A stretch of 64,000 nt of DNA, taken from Streptomyces sp. NBC_01463 (GTDB taxonomy: Bacteria; Actinomycetota; Actinomycetes; Streptomycetales; Streptomycetaceae). The position numbers and the translations under genes are program-made. This document shows positions 26,738 through 34,713 of this stretch, in pieces. The notes beneath the pieces are model-generated. The model ran no database searches. It had not been told where the DNA came from and saw only the letters and a list, made by a program, of their open reading frames with translations. How positions within the stretch are numbered: the first letter of the stretch is position 1; the number at the start of each line of letters is the position of its first letter. The stretch covers positions 4,960,001-5,024,000 of the forward strand of contig CP109468.1 in the NCBI GenBank assembly GCA_036227345.1, in the 5' to 3' direction.

Positions 26738-27238
26738 TTACGGGGTCGGCAGGTCGGGCAGCCCCTCCAGCGAGTCGGCGTCCGTCTTGGCGAGCGTGTC
26801 CTTGGTGCCGCCGTCCCACGAGACGACGACGGTCTTGCCGTCGTTGGACTCGATGGCTCCCATGGTCCGGTCCTTGTCGCCGTCGGCACAGGTGAGTGCC
26901 AGCATCGGCTTGCCTCCCATGTCCTTGGCGGTGCCCGAGCAGACATGGGACTCGGCGACGACGACGGCCTTCCCGGATGCGACGGACAGCACCACGGCCT
27001 TGCCGCCGGTCTGCCCGGCCCAGGCGCCCTCCAGCGCCTTGAGATCACCGGTGGAGCCGCTGTCGCCGCCGCCCGATCCGGAGCCGGAGTCGGCGCTGCC
27101 GCCGGGCGCCGGGGTCGCGGTGGGGCCGGAGCTCTTGTCCGCGCCGTCCTTGTCGCCGTCGCTGCCGCACCCGGTGAGGGCGAGAGCGGTCAGCAGGCCG
27201 GTGGCGACGAGTGCACCGGTACGTGCGAGTTTGTACAT
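26738..27238 (-). CDS. Small secreted lipoprotein
   Basis: Extracytoplasmic lipoprotein of 166 residues. A signal peptide ends in the lipobox LTGC near residue 24. A Ser/Gly/Asp linker rich in DKDG and GSADSGSGSGGG follows to about residue 65. The globular part (about 67-166) has four short motifs ending in WDGGTKDTLAKTD and two cysteines (HVCSG and LTCADGDK) that may form a disulfide. The domain is not recognised. AGGGGGA before the ATG is a good ribosome site. It is a single gene convergent with the FUSC gene. Confidence 0.82.
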   Translation of the reverse strand: MYKLARTGALVATGLLTALALTGCGSDGDKDGADKSSGPTATPAPGGSADSGSGSGGGDSGSTGDLKALEGAWAGQTGGKAVVLSVASGKAVVVAESHVCSGTAKDMGGKPMLALTCADGDKDRTMGAIESNDGKTVVVSWDGGTKDTLAKTDADSLEGLPDLPTP

Positions 27239-27384
27239 GCCGAATTCCCCCTGGATGACGAATGACCGTTCAAGCTACCAGTGAGTCGCATCCGGTGAGG
27301 AACGGTCAACTCCCGGAATCGGGAGCCGAACAGCGCCTTCGCCCGTCTTCTCCTCCGGGGGAATGAGTAACCGAGGGAACACCC

Positions 27385-27423
27385 CGCGTGCACGTGCATC
27401 TGCCGGTGCATCCGCTCATGCGC
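27385..27423 (+). promoter_or_regulatory. Shared 38-base element, copy 1, upstream of the DUF397 gene
   Basis: It begins CGCGTGCACGTGCATCTGCC and continues with TGCATC, GCTC and TGCGC blocks. The core TGCACGTGCA is a perfect palindrome, followed by direct TGCATC repeats. A near-identical copy in the opposite orientation lies at 28456-28493. It ends 67 bases before the DUF397 start codon. Confidence 0.75.
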
Positions 27424-27490
27424 GGGAAATTGAACACAGCTATGATCCGAGACAGTTGACACTTGCACCTTGCAACTCGGGGAGCGTCCT

Positions 27491-27733
27491 GTGCACCACG
27501 TGTACAACGGCATGGCGGCCACAGAGCTTCGCGGAGTCGTCTGGCAGAAGAGCAGACACAGCAACTCACAGGGATCCTGCGTGGAGTTCGCGAAGCTGCC
27601 CGGAGGAGATGTGGCGATGCGCAATTCGCGTCACCCCGACGGGCCGGCGCTCGTCTATACGCCCGCGGAGATAGAGGCCCTGCTGCTGGGTGTGAAGGAC
27701 GGGGAGTTCGACCACCTCATAGCCGAGGCCTGA
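27491..27733 (+). CDS. DUF397 small protein, WhiJ-system partner
   Basis: Protein of 80 residues with the DUF397 signature WQKSRHSNSQGSCVEFAKL (about 17-36), then VAMRNSRHPDGPALVYTPAEIEALL. Such small proteins accompany XRE/DUF5753 regulators in many Streptomyces loci (whiJ- and abaA-like sets) and are thought to antagonise them. The GTG start at 27491 follows GGGGAG by six bases; a TTG further upstream in frame is less likely. The ATPase and regulator of the same set lie at 27829 and 28665, with the element at 27385 shared with the ATPase gene. Confidence 0.9.
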   Translation: MHHVYNGMAATELRGVVWQKSRHSNSQGSCVEFAKLPGGDVAMRNSRHPDGPALVYTPAEIEALLLGVKDGEFDHLIAEA

Positions 27734-27828
27734 GCGCCTCCTGCCGGTGCGTCACTTCTCCACCCGTGCGTCCGCGCGTGATCCGGTCCGTGCGCCGGTC
27801 CGCGTCAGCCGTCGCGTCAACTCGTGTG

Positions 27829-28350
27829 TCACACCGGGTCGGACAGCCGGAAGAGCGCCCAGACGACCTTTCCGCGCGGCGCCGGTCCGCCGGCGGCACT
27901 CTCCGTACTCAGTACGGGTGAAGGGTGCCAGCCCCAGCAGTCGCTGAAGGACTCCACCAGGAACAGACCGCGGCCCGACTCGGCCGAGTCCGGGGCCTCC
28001 GACGCGACCGGGCTCTCCTGGCTGGGATCGCGCACCGCGCACACCAGCCGCGAGGTCCAGCGCATCAAGTGCAGCCGTACGGGCGGGTCCTGGGGTTCGC
28101 GCGGGGTGTCGGCGGGCAGCGCGTGCCGCAGGGCGTTGGTGACGAGTTCGGAGACGACGAGTGCGACGTCGTCGAAGCGCTCGCTGAGACCCCAGCCGCT
28201 CAGGGTCGCCCGGGTGAACTGCCTGGCCCCGCCCACGGCCTCGTAGCGGGGCGGCAGGGAGCAGGTGGCCGATCCGGAGACGTCGGAGGGATCGATGGGG
28301 GGAAGCCCCTGCCGTAACGGCTCGAGCATCGTCGATCCATTCGTCCCCAT
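27829..28350 (-). CDS. ATP-binding protein, RsbW-like anti-sigma HATPase, WhiJ-locus type
   Basis: Histidine-kinase-like ATPase of 173 residues without a phospho-acceptor domain. The N box reads DDVALVVSELVTNALRHALP near residue 70-90; a later G box SAESGRGLFLVESFSD is near 130. The N-terminal SLPPRYEAVGGARQFTRATLSGWGL is typical of the Streptomyces family that sits beside DUF397 genes. The ATG at 28350 follows a GGGAG; the frame extends upstream without a good start. It faces the DUF397 gene convergently and is divergent from the XRE regulator. Its promoter region holds the second copy of the shared element. Confidence 0.9.
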   Translation of the reverse strand: MGTNGSTMLEPLRQGLPPIDPSDVSGSATCSLPPRYEAVGGARQFTRATLSGWGLSERFDDVALVVSELVTNALRHALPADTPREPQDPPVRLHLMRWTSRLVCAVRDPSQESPVASEAPDSAESGRGLFLVESFSDCWGWHPSPVLSTESAAGGPAPRGKVVWALFRLSDPV

Positions 28351-28455
28351 GCGAAGCACTCCCGGGATTCGCGGCTGTATCGGTACTGCGGGTACACGCG
28401 TACAGCGGCACAACACGAACGAGCACGCAGGTGCGCGAGCTCCATGGTTCCGAAT

Positions 28456-28493
28456 GCGCAGAGCAGATGCAAGGGCAGATGCACGTGCACGCG
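28456..28493 (-). promoter_or_regulatory. Shared 38-base element, copy 2, upstream of the ATPase gene
   Basis: Read on the minus strand it also begins CGCGTGCACGTGCATCTGCC, differs from copy 1 at three bases and one indel in about 38, and ends TGCGC. It lies 105 bases upstream of the ATPase start. The 314-base gap 28351-28664 otherwise shows only an AT-richer stretch near 28515-28620, probably the promoter of the XRE gene. Confidence 0.75.
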
Positions 28494-28664
28494 CCTGACC
28501 TGTCCGATCCCGTGCCGGTTCTTGCTCATTTCTTCCCGTGCGGAGTTTTCGGGTCGCCGGGAAGTCTTCTCATTTCCGTAATCGAATGAGTACGGGCTGA
28601 AGCGTTTTGATGGCAGAATCCGGCACTTGGGGTTCCGGGGGGACCCCGATGCCCGCAGGAAGCG

Positions 28665-29546
28665 ATGGGGAGGGTTGGACCGGTGGCGGCAGGCGAGTCG
28701 AGCGGATCCGTGGTGCGGCGCATCCTTCTGGGCTCACAGCTCAGGCGGCTGCGGGACTCACGAGGTATCACCCGTGAGGCGGCCGGCTACTCCATCCGGG
28801 CTTCCGAATCGAAGATCAGCCGCATGGAGTTGGGACGGGTGAGCTTCAAGGCCAGGGATGTCGAGGACCTGCTCACGCTCTACGGAGTCACGGACGAGGC
28901 GGAGCGCGACTCCCTGCTCGGCCTGGCCCGTGAGGCCAACGTGGCGGGCTGGTGGCACAGTTTCGGGGACGTACTGCCCGGCTGGTTCCAGACGTACATC
29001 GGCCTGGAGGGTGCGGCCTCGCTCATCCGGATCTACGAAGTCCAGTTCGTGCACGGTCTGTTGCAGACCGAGGACTATGCGCACGCGGTCGTCTCCCGGG
29101 GCATGCGCGGCGCCCCCGCCGCCGAGATCGACCGCCGGGTCGCCCTGCGGCTGGAGCGGCAGAAGGCCCTCGTCTCGGAGCGGGCCCCCCGCTTCCACGC
29201 CGTGCTCGACGAGGCGGCGCTGCGCCGCCCGTACGGCGGGCGCGAAGTGATGCGCACCCAATTGCGGCATCTGATCGAAATGTCGGAACAGCCGAACATC
29301 ACGCTCCAGGTGATGCCCTTCAGTTTCGGCGGCCACGCGGGCGAGAGCGGCGCCTTTACGATGCTGCGATTCCCGGAATCCGATCTGTCGGACATTGTCT
29401 ATTTGGAGCAGCTGACAAGTGCGCTCTATCTGGACAAGGCCGAGGAAGTCGCCCAGTACGAAAAGGCGATGGTGCGGCTCCACGCGGAGAGCCCGGGCCC
29501 CGAGGAGAGCCGGGATCTCCTCCGCGGTCTTCTCCAACTCTCCTGA
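28665..29546 (+). CDS. XRE-family regulator with DUF5753 (Scr1) domain, WhiJ-like
   Basis: Transcription regulator of 293 residues. A Cro/CI helix-turn-helix lies at about 25-80 (LRRLRDSRGITREAAGYSIRASESKISRMELG). The DUF5753 domain follows at about 100-285, with ARYLQTEDYA-like VHGLLQTEDYAHAV, the RLERQKAL helix, VLDEAALRRPYGG, and FGGHAGESGAFTMLRFPES. WhiJ of S. coelicolor, a repressor of sporulation genes, has this layout and similar neighbours. Either the ATG at 28665 or a GTG at 28683 with GGGGAGG before it may be the start. It is followed closely by an aldehyde dehydrogenase on the same strand. Confidence 0.92.
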   Translation: MGRVGPVAAGESSGSVVRRILLGSQLRRLRDSRGITREAAGYSIRASESKISRMELGRVSFKARDVEDLLTLYGVTDEAERDSLLGLAREANVAGWWHSFGDVLPGWFQTYIGLEGAASLIRIYEVQFVHGLLQTEDYAHAVVSRGMRGAPAAEIDRRVALRLERQKALVSERAPRFHAVLDEAALRRPYGGREVMRTQLRHLIEMSEQPNITLQVMPFSFGGHAGESGAFTMLRFPESDLSDIVYLEQLTSALYLDKAEEVAQYEKAMVRLHAESPGPEESRDLLRGLLQLS

Positions 29547-29600
29547 TATTTCAGTACGATGACGTTCCGCCAGGAGTCTGCACCTGAGTTAAGGGATCGC

Positions 29601-31058
29601 ATGTCCTTCTTCCACGAGCTGGCCGCCCAGTACATCGACGGTGAATGGTGCACCGGCACGGGCTCGTGGGACATCATCGATTTCAATCCCTACAACGGCG
29701 AAAAGCTCGCCGCCATCACCGTCGCCACGGCCTGCGAAGTGGACCGCGCCTACCGCGCCGCCGAGCGCGCACAGCGGGACTGGGCCGCCGCGACTCCGTA
29801 CGAGCGCCGCGCGGTGCTGGAGCGGGCGGTGCGGATCACCGAGGAGCTCGCCGAGGACATCGTCGAGGCGGTCATCGACGAACTGGGCGGTACGCGCGCC
29901 AAGGCGCGGTACGAACTGGCGGCGGCCCAGGCCTTCCTGCGCGAGGCCGCGCACCAGGCACTGCACCCCGAGGGCCGCATCCTGCCCTCCCCGGTGGACG
30001 GCAAGGAGAACCGCCTCTACCGGCTGCCGGTCGGGGTCATCGGGGTCATCAGCCCCTTCAACTTCCCCTTCCTGGTGACGATGAAGTCCGTCGCGCCGGC
30101 CCTGGCGCTCGGCAACGCGGTCGTCGTCAAGCCCAACCAGAACGCCCCGGTGACCGGCGGCGGGCTGATCGCCCGGATCTTCGAGGCGGCCGGGCTGCCG
30201 GCCGGACTGCTCAACGTCGTCGTCACCGACATCGCGGAGATAGGCGACGCGTTCATCGAGCACCCCGTGCCCAAGGTGATCTCGTTCGCCGGATCGGACC
30301 GGGTGGGCCGCCATGTCGCCGCCACGGCGGGCGCGCTCTTCAAGCGCACCATTCTCGAACTCAGCGGCAACAGCGCCCTGGTGGTGCTCGACGACGCGGA
30401 CATCGACTACGCCGTCGACTCCGCCGTCTTCAGCCGCTTCGTCTATCAGGGCCAGGTCTGCATGGCCGCCAACCGGATCCTGGTGGACCGTGCCGTGGCC
30501 GGCGCGTTCACCGAGAAGTTCACCGCCCGGGTGGCCGCGCTCAAGACCGGCGACCCGCGCGATCCGGAGACCCAGATCGGCCCGGTCATCAACACCTTCC
30601 AGGCCGACGCGCTGACCGCCCTCGTCGACCAGGCGCTCGCCGAGGGCGCCACCGCGCTGGTCCGCGGTCGCACCCGGGGCAACCTCGTCGAACCCACCGT
30701 CCTCACCGGCCTGCCGGACGGCTCCCCGCTGCTCTCCCAGGAGATCTTCGGCCCGGTGGCGCTGCTGATCCCGTTCGACGGCGAGGAGGAGGCCGTACGG
30801 ATCGCCGACGACAGCCCCTACGGGCTCAGCGGCGCGGTGCACACCGCCGACGCCGAGCGCGGGGTGCGCTTCGCGCAGCGGATCGACAGCGGGATGTTCC
30901 ACGTCAACGACGCCACCGTCCAGGACGATCCGCTGGTCGCGTTCGGCGGCGAGAAGGCCTCCGGCACCGGCCGGCTGAACGGCGAGGCGACCGTCGAGGC
31001 CTTCACCACCCAGAAGTGGATCTCGATCCAGCACGGCCGGAGCCACTTCCCGCTCTGA
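29601..31058 (+). CDS. Aldehyde dehydrogenase, benzaldehyde/vanillin dehydrogenase-like
   Basis: NAD(P)-dependent oxidation of an aldehyde to an acid, 485 residues. The motif ISPFNFPFLVTMKSVAPALALGNAVVVKP lies around 145-180. The catalytic Glu is in TILELSGN near 250 and the catalytic Cys in GQVCMAANRI near 285. The C-terminal EIFGPVALLIPF and GGEKASGTGRLNG segments are standard. The ATG at 29601 follows AAGGGATCGC; the frame opens earlier without a good start. It lies 72 bases before a PadR regulator on the same strand. PadR proteins often respond to phenolic acids, so an aromatic aldehyde is a reasonable but unproven substrate. Confidence 0.92.
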   Translation: MSFFHELAAQYIDGEWCTGTGSWDIIDFNPYNGEKLAAITVATACEVDRAYRAAERAQRDWAAATPYERRAVLERAVRITEELAEDIVEAVIDELGGTRAKARYELAAAQAFLREAAHQALHPEGRILPSPVDGKENRLYRLPVGVIGVISPFNFPFLVTMKSVAPALALGNAVVVKPNQNAPVTGGGLIARIFEAAGLPAGLLNVVVTDIAEIGDAFIEHPVPKVISFAGSDRVGRHVAATAGALFKRTILELSGNSALVVLDDADIDYAVDSAVFSRFVYQGQVCMAANRILVDRAVAGAFTEKFTARVAALKTGDPRDPETQIGPVINTFQADALTALVDQALAEGATALVRGRTRGNLVEPTVLTGLPDGSPLLSQEIFGPVALLIPFDGEEEAVRIADDSPYGLSGAVHTADAERGVRFAQRIDSGMFHVNDATVQDDPLVAFGGEKASGTGRLNGEATVEAFTTQKWISIQHGRSHFPL

Positions 31059-31094
31059 CCCCGGATCCCTGCCCCGCTCCCGATCACGGCACCG

Positions 31095-31117
31095 CTACTC
31101 TCGTCAAAGTTGAGTAG
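31095..31117. promoter_or_regulatory. Inverted repeat upstream of PadR gene
   Basis: CTACTC (31095-31100) and GAGTAG (31112-31117) form a six-base inverted repeat with an 11-base spacer, 14 bases before the PadR ATG. It is a candidate site for autoregulation. Confidence 0.5.
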
Positions 31118-31130
31118 AGAGGTGGGCGGT

Positions 31131-31766
31131 ATGTCGGCGATCCGGTTGCTGGTCCTCTGCGCGGTGCGTCAGCACGGCCGGGCGCACGGCTATCAGATCC
31201 GCAACGACCTGGAGTACTGGGGCGCGCACGAGTGGTCCAACGCCAAGCCGGGCTCGATCTACCACGCACTGAAGCAGATGGCGAAGCAGGGCGTCCTGCT
31301 CGCCCACGAGGTCGCCCCGAGCACGGTGGGCGGCCCGCCGCGCACCGAGTACGAGATCACCGAACAGGGCGACGAGGAGTACTTCACGCTGCTGCGCGCG
31401 GCGCTGACCTCGTACGACCAGAGGCTCGACATGCTGTCCGCGGGGCTCGGCGGGATCGTCGACCTGGAGCGGGCCGAGGCGGTGGCCCTCCTCAAGGAGC
31501 GGGTGGCCGGCCTCGCCCGGTGGCGGCGCTCGGTCACCGAGTACTACACACCCGAGGCGGGACCCGGGTCCATCGGGCACATCGGCGAGATCATGAACAT
31601 GTGGGTGCACTCGGCGGACTCCGGTGCGCAGTGGACCCGGGGGCTGATCGACCGCATCGAGGGCGGGGCCTACACCTTCGCCGGTGAGGGCGATCCGTTC
31701 GTCGGCGTGCTGGCCGAGGGCGAGGAGAACCCGTACGCGACCGGCTCCGCCGACGACGGACGCTGA
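31131..31766 (+). CDS. PadR-family transcriptional regulator
   Basis: Regulator of 211 residues. The winged helix is at about 1-85 (IRLLVLCAVRQHGRAHGYQIRNDL, then KPGSIYHALKQMAKQGVL, then PPRTEYEITEQG). A helical C-terminal dimerisation domain follows. The ATG at 31131 has GAGAGGTGGGCGG upstream; the frame opens seven codons earlier. It may control the aldehyde dehydrogenase upstream or itself through the inverted repeat at 31095. It is convergent with glutamate decarboxylase, only seven bases away. Confidence 0.9.
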   Translation: MSAIRLLVLCAVRQHGRAHGYQIRNDLEYWGAHEWSNAKPGSIYHALKQMAKQGVLLAHEVAPSTVGGPPRTEYEITEQGDEEYFTLLRAALTSYDQRLDMLSAGLGGIVDLERAEAVALLKERVAGLARWRRSVTEYYTPEAGPGSIGHIGEIMNMWVHSADSGAQWTRGLIDRIEGGAYTFAGEGDPFVGVLAEGEENPYATGSADDGR

Positions 31767-31772
31767 CCGCCC

Positions 31773-33197
31773 TCAGTGGTGGAACGAGGTCGCCGGTGCG
31801 TGCTCGGCGCTCAACGGGTGTGACTGGGCGCGCAGTTCGGGCAGGAGCAGCCGCAGGTCCTCCAGCAGCAGTTCCGCCAGGTCGGAGGAGAAGCCGTTGC
31901 GGCACACGATCCGGAGGACGGAGAGGTCCTCCCGGTCGGCCGGGAAGGTGTACGCGGGCACCAGCCAGCCGCGCTCGCGCAGCCGGCGCGACACGTCGAA
32001 GACGTCGTACGCGGTCACCTCCGGCCTCGTGGTCAGCGCGAAGACCGGCAGCTGGTCGCCCCGGGTGAGCAGACGGAAGTCGCCCAGCTCCTCGATCTTC
32101 CGCGCCAGCCCCATGGCCACGTCCCGGGACGCCTGCTGCACGGCCCGGTATCCCTCCCGGCCCAGCCGCAGGAAGGTGTAGTACTGCGCGACGACCTGGG
32201 CGCCCGGCCGGGAGAAGTTGAGCGCGAAGGTCGGCATGTCGCCGCCCAGGTAGTTCACCCGGAAGACGAGCTCCTCGGGCAGTTCGGCGGGCGAGCGCCA
32301 CAGCGCCCAGCCGACACCCGGGTAGACCAGGCCGTACTTGTGCCCGGAGGTGTTGATCGAGGCGACCCGGGGGAGCCGGAAGTCCCACACCAGGTCCTCG
32401 TCCAGGAAGGGTGCCACCATCGCGCCCGACGCTCCGTCGACGTGGACGGGGATGTCGAGGCCGGTGCGCTCCTGGAGCGCGTCGAGGGCCGCGCAGAGCT
32501 CGGCGATGGGCTCGTAGCTGCCGTCGAAGGTGGAGCCGAGGATGCCGACGACGCCGATGGTGTTCTCGTCGCAGAGGTCGGCGGCGGCCTGCGGGTCGAG
32601 GTGGAAGCGGTCGCCGTCCATCGGGACGAGACGCGGCTCGACCTCCCAGAAGGTGCAGAACTTGTCCCAGCAGACCTGCACGTTGATGCCCATGACCAGA
32701 TTGGGCCGGGCGGTCGCCGGATAGCGGTCGGCGTTCCTGGCCGCCCAGCGGCGCTTGAGCGCCAGTGCGGCCAGCATGCAGGCCTCGCTGGACCCGGTCG
32801 TCGAACAGCCGACGGCCGTGGCGGGGTCGGGGGCGTTCCACAGGTCGGCGAGCATCGCCACACAGCGCCGTTCCAGTTCGGCGGTGCGCGGGTACTCGTC
32901 CTTGTCGATCATGTTCTTGTCGCGGCACTCGCCCATCAGCACACCGGCCTGGGGCTCCATCCAGGTGGTGACGAAGGTGGCGAGGTTGAGCCGGGAGTTG
33001 CCGTCGAGCATCAGCTCGTCATGGACGAGGCCGTAGGCGGTGGCGGGCGGCAGCGGTCCGTCCGGCAGCTTGTGCCGGGGCGGTGCGGACTCCATCCCGG
33101 CGGTCGGGTCGGCCTCCCCGAAGAACGGGTTGAGCGCGAGCCTGCGCCGTTCGTCGGACGGTTCGGTGGAGTGTGCGGAGCCCTTGTGGAGCGGCAT
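31773..33197 (-). CDS. gadB: Glutamate decarboxylase
   Basis: PLP enzyme that turns glutamate into GABA and CO2 while consuming a proton, 474 residues. Family marks are TTWMEPQAGVLMGECRDKNMIDKDEYP, GCSTTGSSEACMLAALALKRRW, HVDGASGAMVAPFL, and the PLP lysine in INTSGHKYGLVYPGVGW (about residue 275). The ATG at 33197 was chosen; an upstream in-frame ATG at 33224 has weaker family support. A ClC-type channel is encoded 106 bases upstream on the same strand, which suggests a shared role in acid tolerance, pH control or GABA metabolism. Confidence 0.94.
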   Translation of the reverse strand: MPLHKGSAHSTEPSDERRRLALNPFFGEADPTAGMESAPPRHKLPDGPLPPATAYGLVHDELMLDGNSRLNLATFVTTWMEPQAGVLMGECRDKNMIDKDEYPRTAELERRCVAMLADLWNAPDPATAVGCSTTGSSEACMLAALALKRRWAARNADRYPATARPNLVMGINVQVCWDKFCTFWEVEPRLVPMDGDRFHLDPQAAADLCDENTIGVVGILGSTFDGSYEPIAELCAALDALQERTGLDIPVHVDGASGAMVAPFLDEDLVWDFRLPRVASINTSGHKYGLVYPGVGWALWRSPAELPEELVFRVNYLGGDMPTFALNFSRPGAQVVAQYYTFLRLGREGYRAVQQASRDVAMGLARKIEELGDFRLLTRGDQLPVFALTTRPEVTAYDVFDVSRRLRERGWLVPAYTFPADREDLSVLRIVCRNGFSSDLAELLLEDLRLLLPELRAQSHPLSAEHAPATSFHH

Positions 33198-33303
33198 CGC
33201 AGACCTGCCCTTCTCGGCTCTCATCGGCGAGGCCGGATGAATCCGACGGTGCGGACGAATTCCGACGATACGGACAGTGGGTGGGTCCGGCGCGCCGGGC
33301 GGC

Positions 33304-34578
33304 TCAGCGCAGCGGCGTACCGTCCTCGCGCAGCTGCATCAGCGGCCGTCCGGTGACCAGCAGCCAGGCCGGCAGGGTGGCGACGCACAGCAGGGGGAGC
33401 AGCGCCATGTCGGAGGCCAGTACCGCGGCCGTGAACAGGCTCAGCCAGCCCTGCCGGGTGATGGCGAGCAGGACGCCGAGCACCCCGCAGGTCACCGCGA
33501 GTGATACCGGGACGGCGTCGACCAGGGCGTGGGCGCACAGGCCGAGCGCGACGCCGGCGAACACCGCGGGGAAGATCCGGCCGCCCCGGAAGCCGCAGGC
33601 CGCCGCGATGAGCAGGGCCGCGGTCTTCACCACCGCCATGCCGCCGAAACCGGCGGCCGACCAGCCGTCCGGGTCGCCGGCGAGCACCTTCACCTCGTCC
33701 AGGCCCTTGAACAGGGTGAGATGCCCACCGAGCGCCCCGAGCAGGCCCAGCAGCAGTCCGCCCGCGGTCATGGCCAGGACCGGGTGCCCCAGGGTGCGGA
33801 AGACGCGGTGCACGTGCGGGAAGGCGTAGACCGCCGCCAGTCCCAGCACCGCTCCCGCGGAGGCGATCACGGTGGCCGAGAGCAGGTCGCCCCACTGGGC
33901 CCCGGGGTACTCGGGCAGCGAGAGGTCGAAGCTGGGGTGGGCGGCCAGGGTCATGGTGAGCGCCCCCGCGGCCCCGGCCGCGAGCGGCCCGAAGAGCCGG
34001 TCCCAGAGCGCGCCGGGTCCGGGGCGCGAGGCGAGCGTCTCGGAGAGGATCAGGGCGGCGGCGACCGGGGTGCCGAACAGCGCGCCGATGGTGCCCGCGG
34101 CGGCGAGCGAGATCCACAGCTCGGCCGGGGCGTCCGGTGCGAACCGGCGGCCCGCCCAGTAGGCCAGCGCGATGTTGGCCGCGGTGATCGGATTCTCCGG
34201 CCCCAGGCTGACCCCGCCCGCCAGCGCCAGGACCGTCACCAGGAGCAGCCCCGGAACCACCCCTGGCGGCAGTGGCGGATCGACGAGCCCGGTGGTCGCC
34301 GGGTCGGGACCGGCCCGGCCGGGCACCGCCCGGACGGCCAGTCCGGTCACCAGGCCGATCGCGGTGAGCATCACGATCATCCACAGCGAGGAGTACCGGC
34401 CGATCGACAGGGCGTCGGGCAGCGTCCCCCAGAGCACGTCCTGCAACTGCTCGGCGAGCACACTGATGCCGAGCAGGACGAGCGCCGCGACCACGCCGAC
34501 GGCCAGGGAGGGCAGCAGGAGCAGCAGGAGCCGGCGCGCGGGGGCCGGTCCGGCGGAGACGGTCGAATCGGTGGCCAT
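33304..34578 (-). CDS. YfeO-type ClC-family ion channel protein
   Basis: Membrane protein of 424 residues with about ten hydrophobic segments. The filter region reads LAGGVSLGPENPITAANIALA (about 125-145) and GFRGGRIFPAVFAGVALGL (about 335-355). In ClC antiporters the first site is GREGP with a gating Glu; here the Glu falls after GP, as in E. coli YfeO. It may therefore conduct ions with a different gate. It is probably co-transcribed with gadB downstream. The start at 34578 (MATDSTVSAG) was preferred over one seven codons upstream. Confidence 0.85.
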   Translation of the reverse strand: MATDSTVSAGPAPARRLLLLLLPSLAVGVVAALVLLGISVLAEQLQDVLWGTLPDALSIGRYSSLWMIVMLTAIGLVTGLAVRAVPGRAGPDPATTGLVDPPLPPGVVPGLLLVTVLALAGGVSLGPENPITAANIALAYWAGRRFAPDAPAELWISLAAAGTIGALFGTPVAAALILSETLASRPGPGALWDRLFGPLAAGAAGALTMTLAAHPSFDLSLPEYPGAQWGDLLSATVIASAGAVLGLAAVYAFPHVHRVFRTLGHPVLAMTAGGLLLGLLGALGGHLTLFKGLDEVKVLAGDPDGWSAAGFGGMAVVKTAALLIAAACGFRGGRIFPAVFAGVALGLCAHALVDAVPVSLAVTCGVLGVLLAITRQGWLSLFTAAVLASDMALLPLLCVATLPAWLLVTGRPLMQLREDGTPLR

Positions 34579-34646
34579 CGGCTCACCATAGCCATGCAAA
34601 AGACCTATAACCGGTCAAATGGTGCAGTGCTCGCGGCATTTCGGAC

Positions 34647-34668
34647 TTGCACCTCACGTCACGTCAGG
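34647..34668 (+). promoter_or_regulatory. tipA promoter/operator
   Basis: TTGCACCTCACGTCACGT followed by CAGG. The stretch 34652-34668 (CCTCACGTCACGTCAGG) is an imperfect palindrome matching its own complement at 14 of 17 positions. From memory it is nearly the same as the thiostrepton-inducible ptipA promoter of S. lividans, with one change in the right half. Confidence 0.75.
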
Positions 34669-34713
34669 GCCGAGGCTCGGACACGTACCCACACAGGGAA
34701 GGAGCGGGGCGCC

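Noticed and set aside
27747..27947. Small plus-strand open frame between the DUF397 and ATPase genes
   Set aside because: It overlaps the antisense of the ATPase gene and has no ribosome site or recognisable motif.
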